Assembly: GCF_016907955.1 (NCBI RefSeq)
Contig: NZ_JAFBCX010000025.1
Location: 1-64,000 of the forward strand
Length of the DNA: 64,000 nt
Origin: Lentzea nigeriaca
GTDB lineage: Bacteria; Actinomycetota; Actinomycetes; Mycobacteriales; Pseudonocardiaceae
Direction of reading: 5' to 3'
Below are positions 49,178 through 57,663 of the stretch, piece after piece. Position 1 is the first letter of the stretch; every line of letters begins with the position of its first letter. Made by a program: the position numbers and the translations under genes. The notes below the pieces were generated by a model, which was not told where the DNA came from, did no database searches, and saw nothing but the letters and a program-made list of their open reading frames with translations.

Positions 49178-49978
49178 TCACATCGGTTCGAAGGCGCGGG
49201 GGTTGGCACAGTACTCACGCGCCGCGGCCGCGAACCGCACAGCCTGCGCCCCGTCGACGTACCGGTGGTCGAAGGTGGCGGTGACGCCCAGCACCGGGCG
49301 GGCGACCACTTCGCCGTCGACGACCACCGGCCGCTGCTCCACCGCGCCCACGAGCACCAGGACCGGCATCCGGTAGTACGCGGCCAGCGGCGAGAACGCC
49401 CGCCGCACACCCCACATCCCGACCGAAGTGACCATGGCCCCGCCGAACGCCTGACGTGGCATGCCAAGTGCCTTCAGATCGAGGTCGAGTGCGGTGGTGA
49501 GCCAGGCTCCGCAGCGCATGACCGGGCGCAACAACCAGATGGGCAGCCATCCGAGCAACGCCTTGCTCTTGCCGAACTCGGGATCGGCGCCCGAGGAGAT
49601 CGCGGCGTGCCTGCGGGTCAGCTCAGCAGCGACGTCCACAACGGACTTGTGCTCGACATCGCTGATCTTGACGCCACTGAGCTCCTTGCCGTTCTCCACC
49701 GAGGTGATGAAGAAGACGTCGACGGTCTCGCGCTCGTACTCCCGCCCGAACGCCACGCGCACGCGCAGCTCGGGCACCTGCACGAGGCCGTGGGCGACCG
49801 CGCGTCCGATGAGATGCGTGATCGTCACACGGGTTCCGCTGACCTCGCGGACGTGGTCGAGGTAGGCGAGCAACTCGGTCGCGTCGATGTCCAGCTCGCC
49901 GTAGAACTGGGGGTCCGCCGGAGGGCGCCAGGCCGCCCAGGCGAGCTTGCGCCAGGTGGGCATGGTCCGTGACCTCAT
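49178..49978 (-). CDS. Stand-alone 2-oxoacid-dehydrogenase-type acyltransferase domain
   Basis: 266 residues corresponding only to the catalytic domain of E2 acyltransferases, with the chloramphenicol-acetyltransferase fold. FYGELDIDATELLAYLDHVRE starts the fold, VTITHLIGRAVAHGL is the second helix and TFDHRYVDGAQAVRF carries the active-site HxxxDG. No lipoyl or peripheral-subunit-binding domain is present, so it is unlikely to belong to a pyruvate-type complex. It is coupled (ATGA) to a membrane acyltransferase gene; the two may modify the same molecule. Substrate unknown. Confidence 0.8.
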   Translation of the reverse strand: MRSRTMPTWRKLAWAAWRPPADPQFYGELDIDATELLAYLDHVREVSGTRVTITHLIGRAVAHGLVQVPELRVRVAFGREYERETVDVFFITSVENGKELSGVKISDVEHKSVVDVAAELTRRHAAISSGADPEFGKSKALLGWLPIWLLRPVMRCGAWLTTALDLDLKALGMPRQAFGGAMVTSVGMWGVRRAFSPLAAYYRMPVLVLVGAVEQRPVVVDGEVVARPVLGVTATFDHRYVDGAQAVRFAAAAREYCANPRAFEPM

Positions 49979-51030
49979 GTGCGCCTCCGCAGTCCGAACA
50001 GGACTATCACGGGCAGAGTGAACAGCAGTGGCACCACCACCGCCAGCGGGCGCTGCAACCACCAGATCAGGTCGGGAGCGCGGTCGTCGGAGATCTGCCC
50101 GCCGAGCAGGAGGAACCCGGACACCCTGGCGAGCGCCATCCCCGTGCTGTGGAAGAGGAACAACGGCAGCGCGATCGAGTTGACCACCGCGACCACCCGC
50201 CGCGCCACTGTGCCGTCCAGGACGCGTTCGACCAGCGGACGGGTGACCACCGCGAAACCGATCTGGAACACGAGCAGAGCCACGATCACGAAGGTCGGCG
50301 GACCGACGTTGGACAGCCGGTCGCCGGGCACTCCGACCATCGATCCCGGATACAGCCCGGAGAACACCAGGCCGGCGAGACCGAAGAGCCCGCCGAACAG
50401 CAACGCCCAGCCCGTGCGCCTGGTCAGCCGGTAGTGGAAGAAGCCCGCCTGGTGGGCGAGCCACCACACGACGAGCATGTTCACCCAGCCGATCCACGGC
50501 AGCTCGTAGCGGAACCGCAGCACGTCGACGGTCATCGCCAGGCCGCCGAGCCAGATGGGCACCAGCACGTCGAACCGGCGGTGCAGCCAGGAGCTCACGG
50601 GCACGAGTGCGATGAGCACGACGTAGACCCCGAGGAACCAGAGAGGGCTGACGACCAGCAGGACCACGCCGCGGATCCACGGGAGGCCGAACACCGCGCC
50701 GGCCACCAGGCCGAGCACGGCCCAGGTGCACACGAGTGCGAGGGCCGGTACGACCAGATGACGGACGTGACGCCACACGTACCGGCGGACACCCTGCGCG
50801 TGGTCCCGGGCCCACGAGCTGCTGTGCACGCAGCCGCCGACGTAGAAGAACATCGGCAGCACCTGGAGCAGCCACGTGAGAATCCACACGCCGGACCAGA
50901 AACCGAGCGGGCTGGTCGGCACCGGGCCGTCCGGTGTCCAGCGCAGAATCGTGAAAGCCCAGTGCCACAGTACGACCACGATGAGGCTGGTGGCCCGCAG
51001 CCAGTCCAGGTACTCATCGCGCGGGCGCAT
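49975..51030 (-). CDS. Membrane acyltransferase (acyltransferase-3/OafA type)
   Basis: 351 residues with about ten helices. The N-terminal motif YLDWLRATSLIVVVLWHWAF has the R-x10-H pair of this family, followed by MFFYVGGCVHSSSW and the conserved RHVRHLVVPALALV. Members move acyl groups onto sugars, lipids or peptides across the membrane. The ATG at 51030 is only 12 bp from the ATG of the divergent CPBP gene, so its promoter must lie inside that gene. Confidence 0.8.
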   Translation of the reverse strand: MRPRDEYLDWLRATSLIVVVLWHWAFTILRWTPDGPVPTSPLGFWSGVWILTWLLQVLPMFFYVGGCVHSSSWARDHAQGVRRYVWRHVRHLVVPALALVCTWAVLGLVAGAVFGLPWIRGVVLLVVSPLWFLGVYVVLIALVPVSSWLHRRFDVLVPIWLGGLAMTVDVLRFRYELPWIGWVNMLVVWWLAHQAGFFHYRLTRRTGWALLFGGLFGLAGLVFSGLYPGSMVGVPGDRLSNVGPPTFVIVALLVFQIGFAVVTRPLVERVLDGTVARRVVAVVNSIALPLFLFHSTGMALARVSGFLLLGGQISDDRAPDLIWWLQRPLAVVVPLLFTLPVIVLFGLRRRT

Positions 51031-51042
51031 ACTGGAGTCATC

Positions 51043-51741
51043 ATGAGTCGTCGTGTCGCGGCTCTCGTCGCCGCTGTCCTGTTGCTCGTCCTGGCCACCA
51101 CGCTGGCGAACCGCGTGCTGCCCGGCTGGGCGTATCCGTTGTGCGGTCTCGTCACCGCGGCCACGTTGGTCGGGCTGGCGCGCTGGTCCGGCCTGCGCGC
51201 AGCCGCCATCGGGCTCGACCGCGCACACCTGCGCCGAGCTGGTCTTTTCGGCCTGGTGGGTCTCGGTGTGATCGCGCTCGGGTTCGGAATCGCTCTCGTC
51301 GTCCCCGAGCTGAGGTCGTTCTTCCACGACGGCCGGATGCCCGACCTGGCGGTGAGCTCCATGCTGTGGGTGGCGTTGATCCGCATCCCGCTGGGCACCG
51401 TGCTGCTGGAGGAGATCGCGTTCCGCGGCGTGCTGCCCGCGCTGCTCGGCGGTGGCGACCGCTGGCGCTGGGGGCCGGTGCTCGGGGCGTCGGCGCTCTT
51501 CGGGCTGTGGCACGTGCTTCCCTCACTCGCCTTGACGCGCAATGCCGCCGTGAGCGCGGTGTTCGGTGGTGCGTCGCTGGTCGTCGTGTCGTCGGTCGCG
51601 ATGCTGGCCGCCGCGATCGCCGGGGTGGTGCTGCTGTGGTGGCGGCACACCGGTCGTGGCGTGCTCGCCCCGGCGCTGGTGCATCTCGCGACGAACTCCG
51701 GCGGTGTGCTCGTCGCCTGGTACGTCCTGTCCTCAGCGTGA
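51043..51741 (+). CDS. CPBP-family intramembrane metalloprotease
   Basis: 232 residues, about seven helices. Motif 1 is LEEIAFRGVLPALL (EExxxR), motif 2 ALFGLWHVLPSL with the metal-binding His, and motif 3 LAPALVHLATNSGGVLVA (HxxxN). This is the CAAX-protease/bacteriocin-processing (CPBP/Abi) group. No clear ribosome binding site fits in the 12-bp divergent gap, so a leaderless message is possible. Target unknown. Confidence 0.85.
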   Translation: MSRRVAALVAAVLLLVLATTLANRVLPGWAYPLCGLVTAATLVGLARWSGLRAAAIGLDRAHLRRAGLFGLVGLGVIALGFGIALVVPELRSFFHDGRMPDLAVSSMLWVALIRIPLGTVLLEEIAFRGVLPALLGGGDRWRWGPVLGASALFGLWHVLPSLALTRNAAVSAVFGGASLVVVSSVAMLAAAIAGVVLLWWRHTGRGVLAPALVHLATNSGGVLVAWYVLSSA

Positions 51742-51763
51742 TCGCGACACGCCTGAGCGGGCA

Positions 51764-51777
51764 GGGTCGAAGGGCTC
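51764..51777 (+). promoter_or_regulatory. DosR-like box before the second WS/DGAT
   Basis: GGGTCGAAGGGCTC matches 9 of 14 reference positions. Sequence support is modest but the 58-nt gap to the ATG at 51836 is the island's standard spacing, and the mycobacterial homologue tgs1 is a DosR target. Confidence 0.4.
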
Positions 51778-51835
51778 GCGGGCAGCGGGACGCAGGACTG
51801 TGGGCGGCAGAATCCCATGGTGCTGCACTGGACGA

Positions 51836-53146
51836 ATGGACCAGCTCAGCCCGTTGGACGCCGCGTTCCTCGAAGTGGAGGACGCTGACCCGCACGCTTC
51901 ACTGGCGATCGCCTCAGTGGCGGTCGTCGAGGGCCCTGTGCCGAGCCACGACGAGTTCCTCGCGCTGATGCGCTCGAAGCTGCCGGTGTTGCCCCGTGCC
52001 CGGCAGAAGCTCGTACGCGCTCCGTTGGACCTGAGCACGCCGGCGTGGCAGGACGATCCGTCGTTCGACCTGACCTATCACGTGCGACGCACGGCTTTGC
52101 CCGCACCGGGTGGCGACGCGGAGCTGTGCGCGTTGGTCGCACGGATCATGGGGCAGCGTCTGGACCGGGACCGGCCGCTGTGGGAGTACTGGGTCGTGGA
52201 AGGCCTTGGCGACGGGAGGTGGGCCATCCTGGCCAAGGTGCACCACTGCATGGCGGACGGTGTGAGCGGCACGATGCTGTACGACGTCATGTACGGCGAC
52301 GCGCCCCCACCGGAACACGCGGAGGACGCCCCAGCCGCGAGCCTGCTTTCGTTGCTGGGCAACGTCGTGCGTGCACCCCTGGATCTGGTGGGTGGCGTGC
52401 TTTCGCTCATGTGGTCGTTGCTGCCGGTACGCGCGACTTCGCTCTACGGGCACATCGGCTCACCCCGGCTCTACCGGGCGGTGCGGGCCTTGCTGCCCGA
52501 GGTGAAGGAGATCGCCCATGCCTTCGATGTCACGGTGAACGACGTCGTGCTGGCCGCGATCACCCAGGCGTACCGCGCACTTCTGGTGGAGCGCGGCGAA
52601 CGGCCGTCTCCCTACAGCATCCGGACCATGGTGCCGGTGTCCGTCCGCGGCGATCGGCGGCTGGACAACCAGCTCAGTCTGAGGCTCGCGTTCCTGCCGG
52701 TTGACGCAGGCACCGCCGTGGAGGCGCTGTCGCTGGTGCACAAGCGTTTCACCGACGCCAAACGGGGACATCAGGCCGAGTCCGGGAATGCCCTGGCGCA
52801 ACTCGCGAGGTACGAGCCCTTCGCGCCGCTCGCGTGGAGCGTGCGGCTGGGAGCCATGATGCCGCAGCGCAGCATCGTGACGGTGACCACGAACGTGCCG
52901 GGCCCGCGCAAGCCGTTGCGAGTGCTGGGTCGCCGGATCGTCGAGATCCTGCCTTACGTCCCGATCGCCATCCGGATCAGAACCGGAATCGCGGTGCTGT
53001 CCTACACCGACCGGCTGGCGATCGGCATCACCGCCGACCGCGACAGCACCGCCGATGTCGACGTGCTGGCCGAGGCGCTGGGGAAGGCGATCATCGAGCT
53101 GCTCACCGCGTCACGGCGCGACGTAGCGTCCATGCACCAAGGCTGA
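51836..53146 (+). CDS. Wax ester synthase/diacylglycerol acyltransferase (Tgs1-like)
   Basis: 436 residues. It opens with MDQLSPLDAAFLEVEDADPHASLAIASVAVVEG, the classic WS/DGAT start. The active site is KVHHCMADGVSGTML (HHxxxDG). It also has DVTVNDVVLAAITQAYRALL, MVPVSVRGDRRLDNQLSLRLAFLPV and TNVPGPRKPLRVLGRRIVEILPYVPI. It would make triacylglycerol or wax ester from acyl-CoA for storage during non-growth. Its last 44 bp overlap the end of the convergent ABC permease gene. Confidence 0.9.
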   Translation: MDQLSPLDAAFLEVEDADPHASLAIASVAVVEGPVPSHDEFLALMRSKLPVLPRARQKLVRAPLDLSTPAWQDDPSFDLTYHVRRTALPAPGGDAELCALVARIMGQRLDRDRPLWEYWVVEGLGDGRWAILAKVHHCMADGVSGTMLYDVMYGDAPPPEHAEDAPAASLLSLLGNVVRAPLDLVGGVLSLMWSLLPVRATSLYGHIGSPRLYRAVRALLPEVKEIAHAFDVTVNDVVLAAITQAYRALLVERGERPSPYSIRTMVPVSVRGDRRLDNQLSLRLAFLPVDAGTAVEALSLVHKRFTDAKRGHQAESGNALAQLARYEPFAPLAWSVRLGAMMPQRSIVTVTTNVPGPRKPLRVLGRRIVEILPYVPIAIRIRTGIAVLSYTDRLAIGITADRDSTADVDVLAEALGKAIIELLTASRRDVASMHQG

Positions 53147-54200
53147 ACAGCACGGCCGCGAATCCCAGCAGCACGGCCAGGTGTGGTGCGACGGTGAGCA
53201 GATCTCCGCCGCGCCTGGTGAGCGCGGCGAACCCGTCGTTGGCCCAGCCGTGCGGGGTCGCGAACGCCACTTTCCGCAGCAGCGGGCTGAAGAACTCGAG
53301 CGGCACCATGCACCCGCCGAACGCGGCGAGGCTGAGCCCGAGCAGGATACCGGCCCCGGTGGTCTGCTGCTGAGTCCGGCAGATGGACCCGAGCAGCAGC
53401 CCTGCGCCACCGGAGACCAGCGCGAAGGCGCACAGCAACGATGCCGCGCCCAGCGGATCACCCCAGCGCACCCCGAACAGCAACGCCGAGCCGACGAGCA
53501 CGATGAGACCCTGCAACAGTGCGATGGAGACCCGGCCCAGCGCCTCCCCGGCCACGACGGTCCGGGCTCGCGTCGGCGTGGCGAGCATGCGCCGGGTGAC
53601 GCCGAGCGAGCGCGTCTCGACGAGGAAGGCGGCCGTGGTGAGCGAGTTGAGGAAGGTGAAGACGATGAGCTGGTTCGCCGCACCGAGGTCGAACCCGGAG
53701 TAGCCCGCCGGGAACAGCGCCTCGCCGGTGGTGCTCACTCGCACCTCGACCGGTTCCACCCCTGCGGAGTCCACAAGGGACAGAGCGGTGTCGCGGTCCA
53801 GCCCGGTCTGCGCCGCGACGAACTCGCCCGCCGCGATCCGGTTCGCCTCACGGGTCAACGACGTGGTCACGAGCATCCGCAGCTGCTGACCCGTGCGGTC
53901 GGCGCGCACGAGGAGCCGAGGAGCGTTGTCGTCGGTTCGCACGAGTCCGGCGCTGACCTCGCCGTGCTCGACGGCCGACCGCAAGGCCGGCTCGTCCGGG
54001 AAGTTCCGCACCCGCACCGCGTCGTCGGCGCTCAGCGCGCCGGCGTCGCCCACCACCCCGACCACCGGTGTCGTCGCGCCACCGAATGCCGCACCGAGGA
54101 TGAACACCAGCATCAGCGGCAGCGCCACGAGGAAGAACAGGCCGGTGCGGTCGCGCACCACGCGTCGCACGTTGACCCAGCCGATCGACAGGACCTTCAC
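53103..54200 (-). CDS. ABC-2 type exporter permease
   Basis: 365 residues. One N-terminal helix (GLFFLVALPLMLVFILGAAF), a large outer domain (about 45-160) and five C-terminal helices including FLVETRSLGVTRRMLATPTRARTVVAGEALGRV, the conserved ABC-2 element. It is the YhgE/DrrB-like half-exporter with an extracytoplasmic loop. GTG at 54200 overlaps the stop of the sister permease, so the two are probably a heterodimer. Confidence 0.85.
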   Translation of the reverse strand: MKVLSIGWVNVRRVVRDRTGLFFLVALPLMLVFILGAAFGGATTPVVGVVGDAGALSADDAVRVRNFPDEPALRSAVEHGEVSAGLVRTDDNAPRLLVRADRTGQQLRMLVTTSLTREANRIAAGEFVAAQTGLDRDTALSLVDSAGVEPVEVRVSTTGEALFPAGYSGFDLGAANQLIVFTFLNSLTTAAFLVETRSLGVTRRMLATPTRARTVVAGEALGRVSIALLQGLIVLVGSALLFGVRWGDPLGAASLLCAFALVSGGAGLLLGSICRTQQQTTGAGILLGLSLAAFGGCMVPLEFFSPLLRKVAFATPHGWANDGFAALTRRGGDLLTVAPHLAVLLGFAAVLFSLGAWTLRRAVTR

Positions 54201-55366
54201 GGTCGCACCACCTTCCGGAACAGCAGGAGAGCGGCAGCGCCCGTCACGGCCGCGAACAGGGCCATGGCCGCGACCGCCGGCAGCACCGCCGGCACGCCGC
54301 CTCCCGCGAGGTCCGCCAGCCCGCGCATGAACCACCTGTGCGGTGCCATCAGGCTGAGCTGCTCCAGCAGGCCACCCGCCTGCGACACCGGGAAGAACGA
54401 ACCGCCCAGCGCGCCGAGCACGATCGCGACGATCGCCTGCCAGCCACCCGCCTGCTCCGAGGTCTTCGCGACGGCCGCGACCACCGCCATCGCTCCGGTC
54501 GCGGCCAGCACTCCGGACACGACCAGCGCGACCACGCCGACGGGATTTCCCCAATGGGCGCCCATCAGGAGCGAGCTGGCCACCACGAGGACCGCCATGC
54601 TCACGACGCCGACGACCACGCTGGTCAGCAGCTTGCCCGCGAGGATCGACGAGCGGCGCACGGGCGCGGCGAACAGCCGCGCGAGCGTGCCGTTGCGGCG
54701 TTCGTCGAGCAGGCCGGTCACGCCCGGCTGCACCGCGAAGAAGAGGAAGAACACCGCCATGCCCGCCGCGTACTGGGTCTTCGCGTCGAGCTGTCTGCGG
54801 CCGGTCGTGTCCTCGGCGACCGCGGCCTGGGGCAGCGCGGCTGCCGCCGCGGCAGCGAGCTGGTCCGGCGCGGTCGTCACTCCGGAGTGGACGGTTGCGG
54901 TCACGGCGGTGCGGACAGCGTCGAGCCGGTCGGTGTAGGCCTGGGCCAGCGACCGTGCGACGTCGGTGCCGGTGGGCGCGTCGACGTCGCCGACGACCTC
55001 GATCCGCGCGGCGCGGCCTGCTCGCACGTCCTCGGTGAGCCCGGCGGGCAGCAGGAACGCGGCGGTCGCCGTGCCGTCGTCCACCAGCCGCCTGGCCTCG
55101 TGCTCGGACGAGACGGTGCGCAGCTCGATCGCCCCCGAGGCCGCCGCCTTGCGCAACACGTCGTCGGTGAACGTACGGGCGATCACACCTCGGTCGGCGT
55201 CCGCGACGGCGTAGGTGAAGAGCCGGCTGTCACCGCTGATGTCGCCGAGGATCAGGCTGAAGACGACGGCGAGTCCGAGAGGAAGGACGATCGCGAGTAC
55301 GTACGCGGTGCGGTCACGCGCGCGTTCGCGCAGGTCGCGTGCGGCGATCAGCAGTGCGTGGCGCAC
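54197..55366 (-). CDS. ABC-2 type exporter permease (sister subunit)
   Basis: 389 residues with the same plan as its neighbour: an N-terminal helix (TAYVLAIVLPLGLAVVFSLIL), an outer domain about 45-200, then helices starting at QYAAGMAVFFLFFAVQPGVTGLLDERRNGTLARLFAAPVRRSSILAGKLLTSV. It lies 3 bp after the ATPase gene. Together with the ATPase it forms a complete exporter; the cargo is unknown. Confidence 0.85.
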   Translation of the reverse strand: MRHALLIAARDLRERARDRTAYVLAIVLPLGLAVVFSLILGDISGDSRLFTYAVADADRGVIARTFTDDVLRKAAASGAIELRTVSSEHEARRLVDDGTATAAFLLPAGLTEDVRAGRAARIEVVGDVDAPTGTDVARSLAQAYTDRLDAVRTAVTATVHSGVTTAPDQLAAAAAAALPQAAVAEDTTGRRQLDAKTQYAAGMAVFFLFFAVQPGVTGLLDERRNGTLARLFAAPVRRSSILAGKLLTSVVVGVVSMAVLVVASSLLMGAHWGNPVGVVALVVSGVLAATGAMAVVAAVAKTSEQAGGWQAIVAIVLGALGGSFFPVSQAGGLLEQLSLMAPHRWFMRGLADLAGGGVPAVLPAVAAMALFAAVTGAAALLLFRKVVRP

Positions 55367-55369
55367 GGT

Positions 55370-56293
55370 TCACTCCCTCAGCGCTTTGCCGGTCAGGTGC
55401 AGGAACACGGTCTCCAGGTTCGGTTCGGTCACCTCGACCGACCGCACCACGACACCGTTGGTGGAGATCGCCGACAGCACCGCGGGCAGGCATTCCCGCG
55501 CGTCGTCGACCACGAGCTCGAGCCCGTGCCCGTGTGGCGCCACACCGCGCACGTCCCTGATCGCGCCGAGCAGGGATGCGGCGTGCGTGAGATCGCCGTC
55601 CAGCTGCAGCGAGATCCGGTCGCGTTCACCGAGCCGCTCGACCAGCTCGCGGCGCGTCCCCTCGGCGATCAGGCGGCCGGAGTCGATGACGCCGACCCGG
55701 TCGCACAACCGCTCGGCTTCCTCCATGTAGTGCGTCGTGTAGAGAATGGCCATGCCTTGGGCGGCAAGGGCGCGGACGTTCTCGAGGATCTGGTTGCGGC
55801 TCTGCGGATCCACGCCGGCGGTGGGTTCGTCGAGCACGAGCAGCCGCGGTTCGTGCAGCAGCCCGATGGCGACGTTGAGCCGCCGCTTCATGCCTCCGGA
55901 GTACTCACGGGCCAGGTCGTCTGCGCGTTCGGTCAACCCGACCACGTCGAGGACGAATTCCACCCGTCTGCGGCCCGCGCCGTAGAGATTCGCGAAGAAC
56001 CGCAGGTTCTCCCGGCCGGTGAGGTCCGGGTAGAGCGCGAGCTCCTGCGGCACGTACCCGACCAGGCGCTTGGCGGCGATGGTGTGCGTCGACATCGCGA
56101 CTCCGTCGACGAACACCTCACCCGCGTCGCGTTCGAGCACGCCGGTGATCATCGAGATCGTGGTCGTCTTGCCCGCGCCGTTGGGACCAAGCAGGCCGTA
56201 GGTCTCGCCTTCGGCGATCGTGAACGAAACGTCGTCCACTGCCAGGACGTCATCGAACCGGCGCTTCAGGCCGGAGCATGAGAGGACCGTCAT
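55370..56293 (-). CDS. ABC exporter ATP-binding protein
   Basis: 307 residues. Walker A LLGPNGAGKTTTISM, Q-loop VGYVPQELALYPDLTG, signature YSGGMKRRLNVAIGLL, Walker B LLVLDEPTAGVD and H-loop ILYTTHYMEEAE are intact, followed by the usual C-terminal extension. AAGGAGCTCGCC precedes the ATG. The start lies 44 bp inside the end of the universal stress protein gene, so the exporter is probably co-transcribed with that gene and its DosR-like box. Confidence 0.9.
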   Translation of the reverse strand: MTVLSCSGLKRRFDDVLAVDDVSFTIAEGETYGLLGPNGAGKTTTISMITGVLERDAGEVFVDGVAMSTHTIAAKRLVGYVPQELALYPDLTGRENLRFFANLYGAGRRRVEFVLDVVGLTERADDLAREYSGGMKRRLNVAIGLLHEPRLLVLDEPTAGVDPQSRNQILENVRALAAQGMAILYTTHYMEEAERLCDRVGVIDSGRLIAEGTRRELVERLGERDRISLQLDGDLTHAASLLGAIRDVRGVAPHGHGLELVVDDARECLPAVLSAISTNGVVVRSVEVTEPNLETVFLHLTGKALRE

Positions 56294-56690
56294 GGCGAGC
56301 TCCTTCCAGCGGGACGGCGACCACTGGGCAGCGGGCGTTTCGGAGGCAATAGGTCGTGACGGAACTCATCACCAGCACGCCGGCCTTGTGGTAGCCGTGG
56401 TCGCCGACCACGAGCAGATCGGCGTCCGCCGAAAGCGCGACGAGCGTGGGGCCGGGCTGTCCGTAAGGCACGTCCTGGTCGATCCGGACGCCGTCGGCTG
56501 TCGTGCCGAGAGCGTCGACCGCGGCGGCGAGCTCGTGGCGGTGCACGCCGGACGACTGGCTCAGTTGGCAGACGGACAACGCCAGCACGGACGCGTTGGT
56601 GCGCCTGGCTTCCTGCACGGACCAGGCGAGTGCGGCCTTCGCGGCGGGGGATCCGTCGACGCCAACGACGATGCGGGAGGGCGGGTTCAT
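56250..56690 (-). CDS. Universal stress protein
   Basis: 146 residues: RIVVGVDGSPAAKAALAWSVQEARR, LVALSADADLLVVGDHGYHKAGVLVMSSVTTYCLRNARCPVVAVPL. The nucleotide loop is degenerate (GDHGYHKAGVLVMSS), with the second glycine pattern lost, so ATP binding is uncertain. It has a well-formed DosR-like box upstream and reads into the exporter operon. Confidence 0.8.
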   Translation of the reverse strand: MNPPSRIVVGVDGSPAAKAALAWSVQEARRTNASVLALSVCQLSQSSGVHRHELAAAVDALGTTADGVRIDQDVPYGQPGPTLVALSADADLLVVGDHGYHKAGVLVMSSVTTYCLRNARCPVVAVPLEGARHDGPLMLRPEAPVR

Positions 56691-56750
56691 GAGCAGCTCC
56701 TCGGGTGGGGTGTGCCACTCAGCGTGCCCGTGTGGCCCAGGTGCCGCGCA

Positions 56751-56765
56751 GGGTCTTTCGTCCCC
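56751..56765 (-). promoter_or_regulatory. DosR-like box before the stress protein-exporter unit
   Basis: GGGTCTTTCGTCCCC matches 12 of 14 positions of the published DosR core GGGACTWWAGTCCC. The gap to the ATG at 56690 is 60 nt. Confidence 0.6.
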
Positions 56766-56854
56766 GGCATCGCCTGCGAAGGAATCGTCCACAGAGGATG
56801 GACGGACGCCGATGTGCTGGTGTTCGACGGTGACATCTGCGTCCCGCCACCTGC

Positions 56855-57169
56855 TCACGATGTCGCGGATGCCTCGCGGCGCCGTTTCGAGACGTGCCGG
56901 TGCCCGCCGAAGATCATGTGCAGGAGTCCGATCCCGGCAACGAACCCGAAGTCGTACCAGTTCCCGTTGTTGCGCACCTCGTAGATGTTCACGTCGTCGG
57001 TGAACAGCGAGATGATGAACGTGACCGGGTAGATCAGCCCGTGCCACAGGCCCTTCCAGAACCCGGCGAGCTGCTCACCGTCCACGTGGGACACCACGTT
57101 CGGTCCGGCGGCACATGCCGTGACGACCAGGGCCACCGCCACGAGAAGCAGCCACAGCTTCGCCTTCAT
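56855..57169 (-). CDS. Small lipoprotein-like membrane protein
   Basis: 104 residues. A signal/lipobox-like start, AKLWLLLVAVALVVTACAAG, is followed by GFWKGLWHGLIYPVTFIISLFTDDVNIYEVRNNGNWYDFGFVAGIGLLHMIFGG, with two more hydrophobic stretches, and a basic tail HRHVSKRRREA. The WHGLIYPxTFIxSLF and NWYDFGF elements recur in short bacterial proteins of unknown function. It is coupled by ATGA to the GerW-like gene. Confidence 0.7.
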   Translation of the reverse strand: MKAKLWLLLVAVALVVTACAAGPNVVSHVDGEQLAGFWKGLWHGLIYPVTFIISLFTDDVNIYEVRNNGNWYDFGFVAGIGLLHMIFGGHRHVSKRRREASATS

Positions 57170-57507
57170 CGCGGCCGTGCCTTCAGCTTGACGATGCGCA
57201 GCGCCACGAAGAGCGCGGCGATGGAGACCGCACCCGCGGTGGCGACCAGCTTGTTCACATCGATCGCCGGCTCCCAGCGGACCTTGCCGTCGCTGATGAC
57301 GAACGCCCCGGTGGGCTTCGCGTTGAGGCCGAAGCCGCCGCCCTCGCCCTCCTGGCCCTTCTCGTCCCGCCCCGTGCCACCGCCCGACCCGCCGGCGAGG
57401 GTGGCTGCGGCGATCACGGTGATCCCGTCCTTCTCGTAGGGCTCGGCGTACACCTTCCTCGCCTCGAGGGAGTCTTTGGTGTTCGCGATCAATTCGTCGA
57501 TTTTCAT
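57166..57507 (-). CDS. GerW/YtfJ-family protein
   Basis: 113 residues. IDELIANTKDSLEARKVYAEPYEKDGITVIAAATLAGGSGGGTG and GGGFGLNAKPTGAFVISDGKVRWEPAIDVNKL make the YtfJ (sporulation/germination GerW) signature, ending in a hydrophobic helix. In Bacillus the homologue is a spore protein. Non-sporulating actinobacteria also carry it, so here it may serve another resting-cell task. AGGAG five bases before ATG 57507 sets the start over the adjoining GTG. Confidence 0.8.
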   Translation of the reverse strand: MKIDELIANTKDSLEARKVYAEPYEKDGITVIAAATLAGGSGGGTGRDEKGQEGEGGGFGLNAKPTGAFVISDGKVRWEPAIDVNKLVATAGAVSIAALFVALRIVKLKARPR

Positions 57508-57568
57508 CACCGCTCCTGGAGTTCGTGTTCCTCCTCCCAGCGTCGGACCGGCTCGCGGTGGCGGGACA

Positions 57569-57605
57569 GGGCCTCAGGTCCCACCGCACCCGGCTCTTTC
57601 GGACC
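57569..57605. promoter_or_regulatory. Two DosR-like boxes in the divergent GerW-like/HPF promoter
   Basis: GGGCCTCAGGTCCC (57569-57582; 11 of 14 reference positions) has a 61-nt gap to the GerW-like ATG on the minus strand. GGCTCTTTCGGACC (57592-57605; weaker) has a 58-nt gap to the HPF ATG on the plus strand. Each divergent gene thus seems to have its own box at the standard distance. Confidence 0.5.
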
Positions 57606-57663
57606 TGTCGACCGATGCGCTCCACGGGTGAAAGTGCGGGTATCAGTTCGATGGAGGTTCAAG

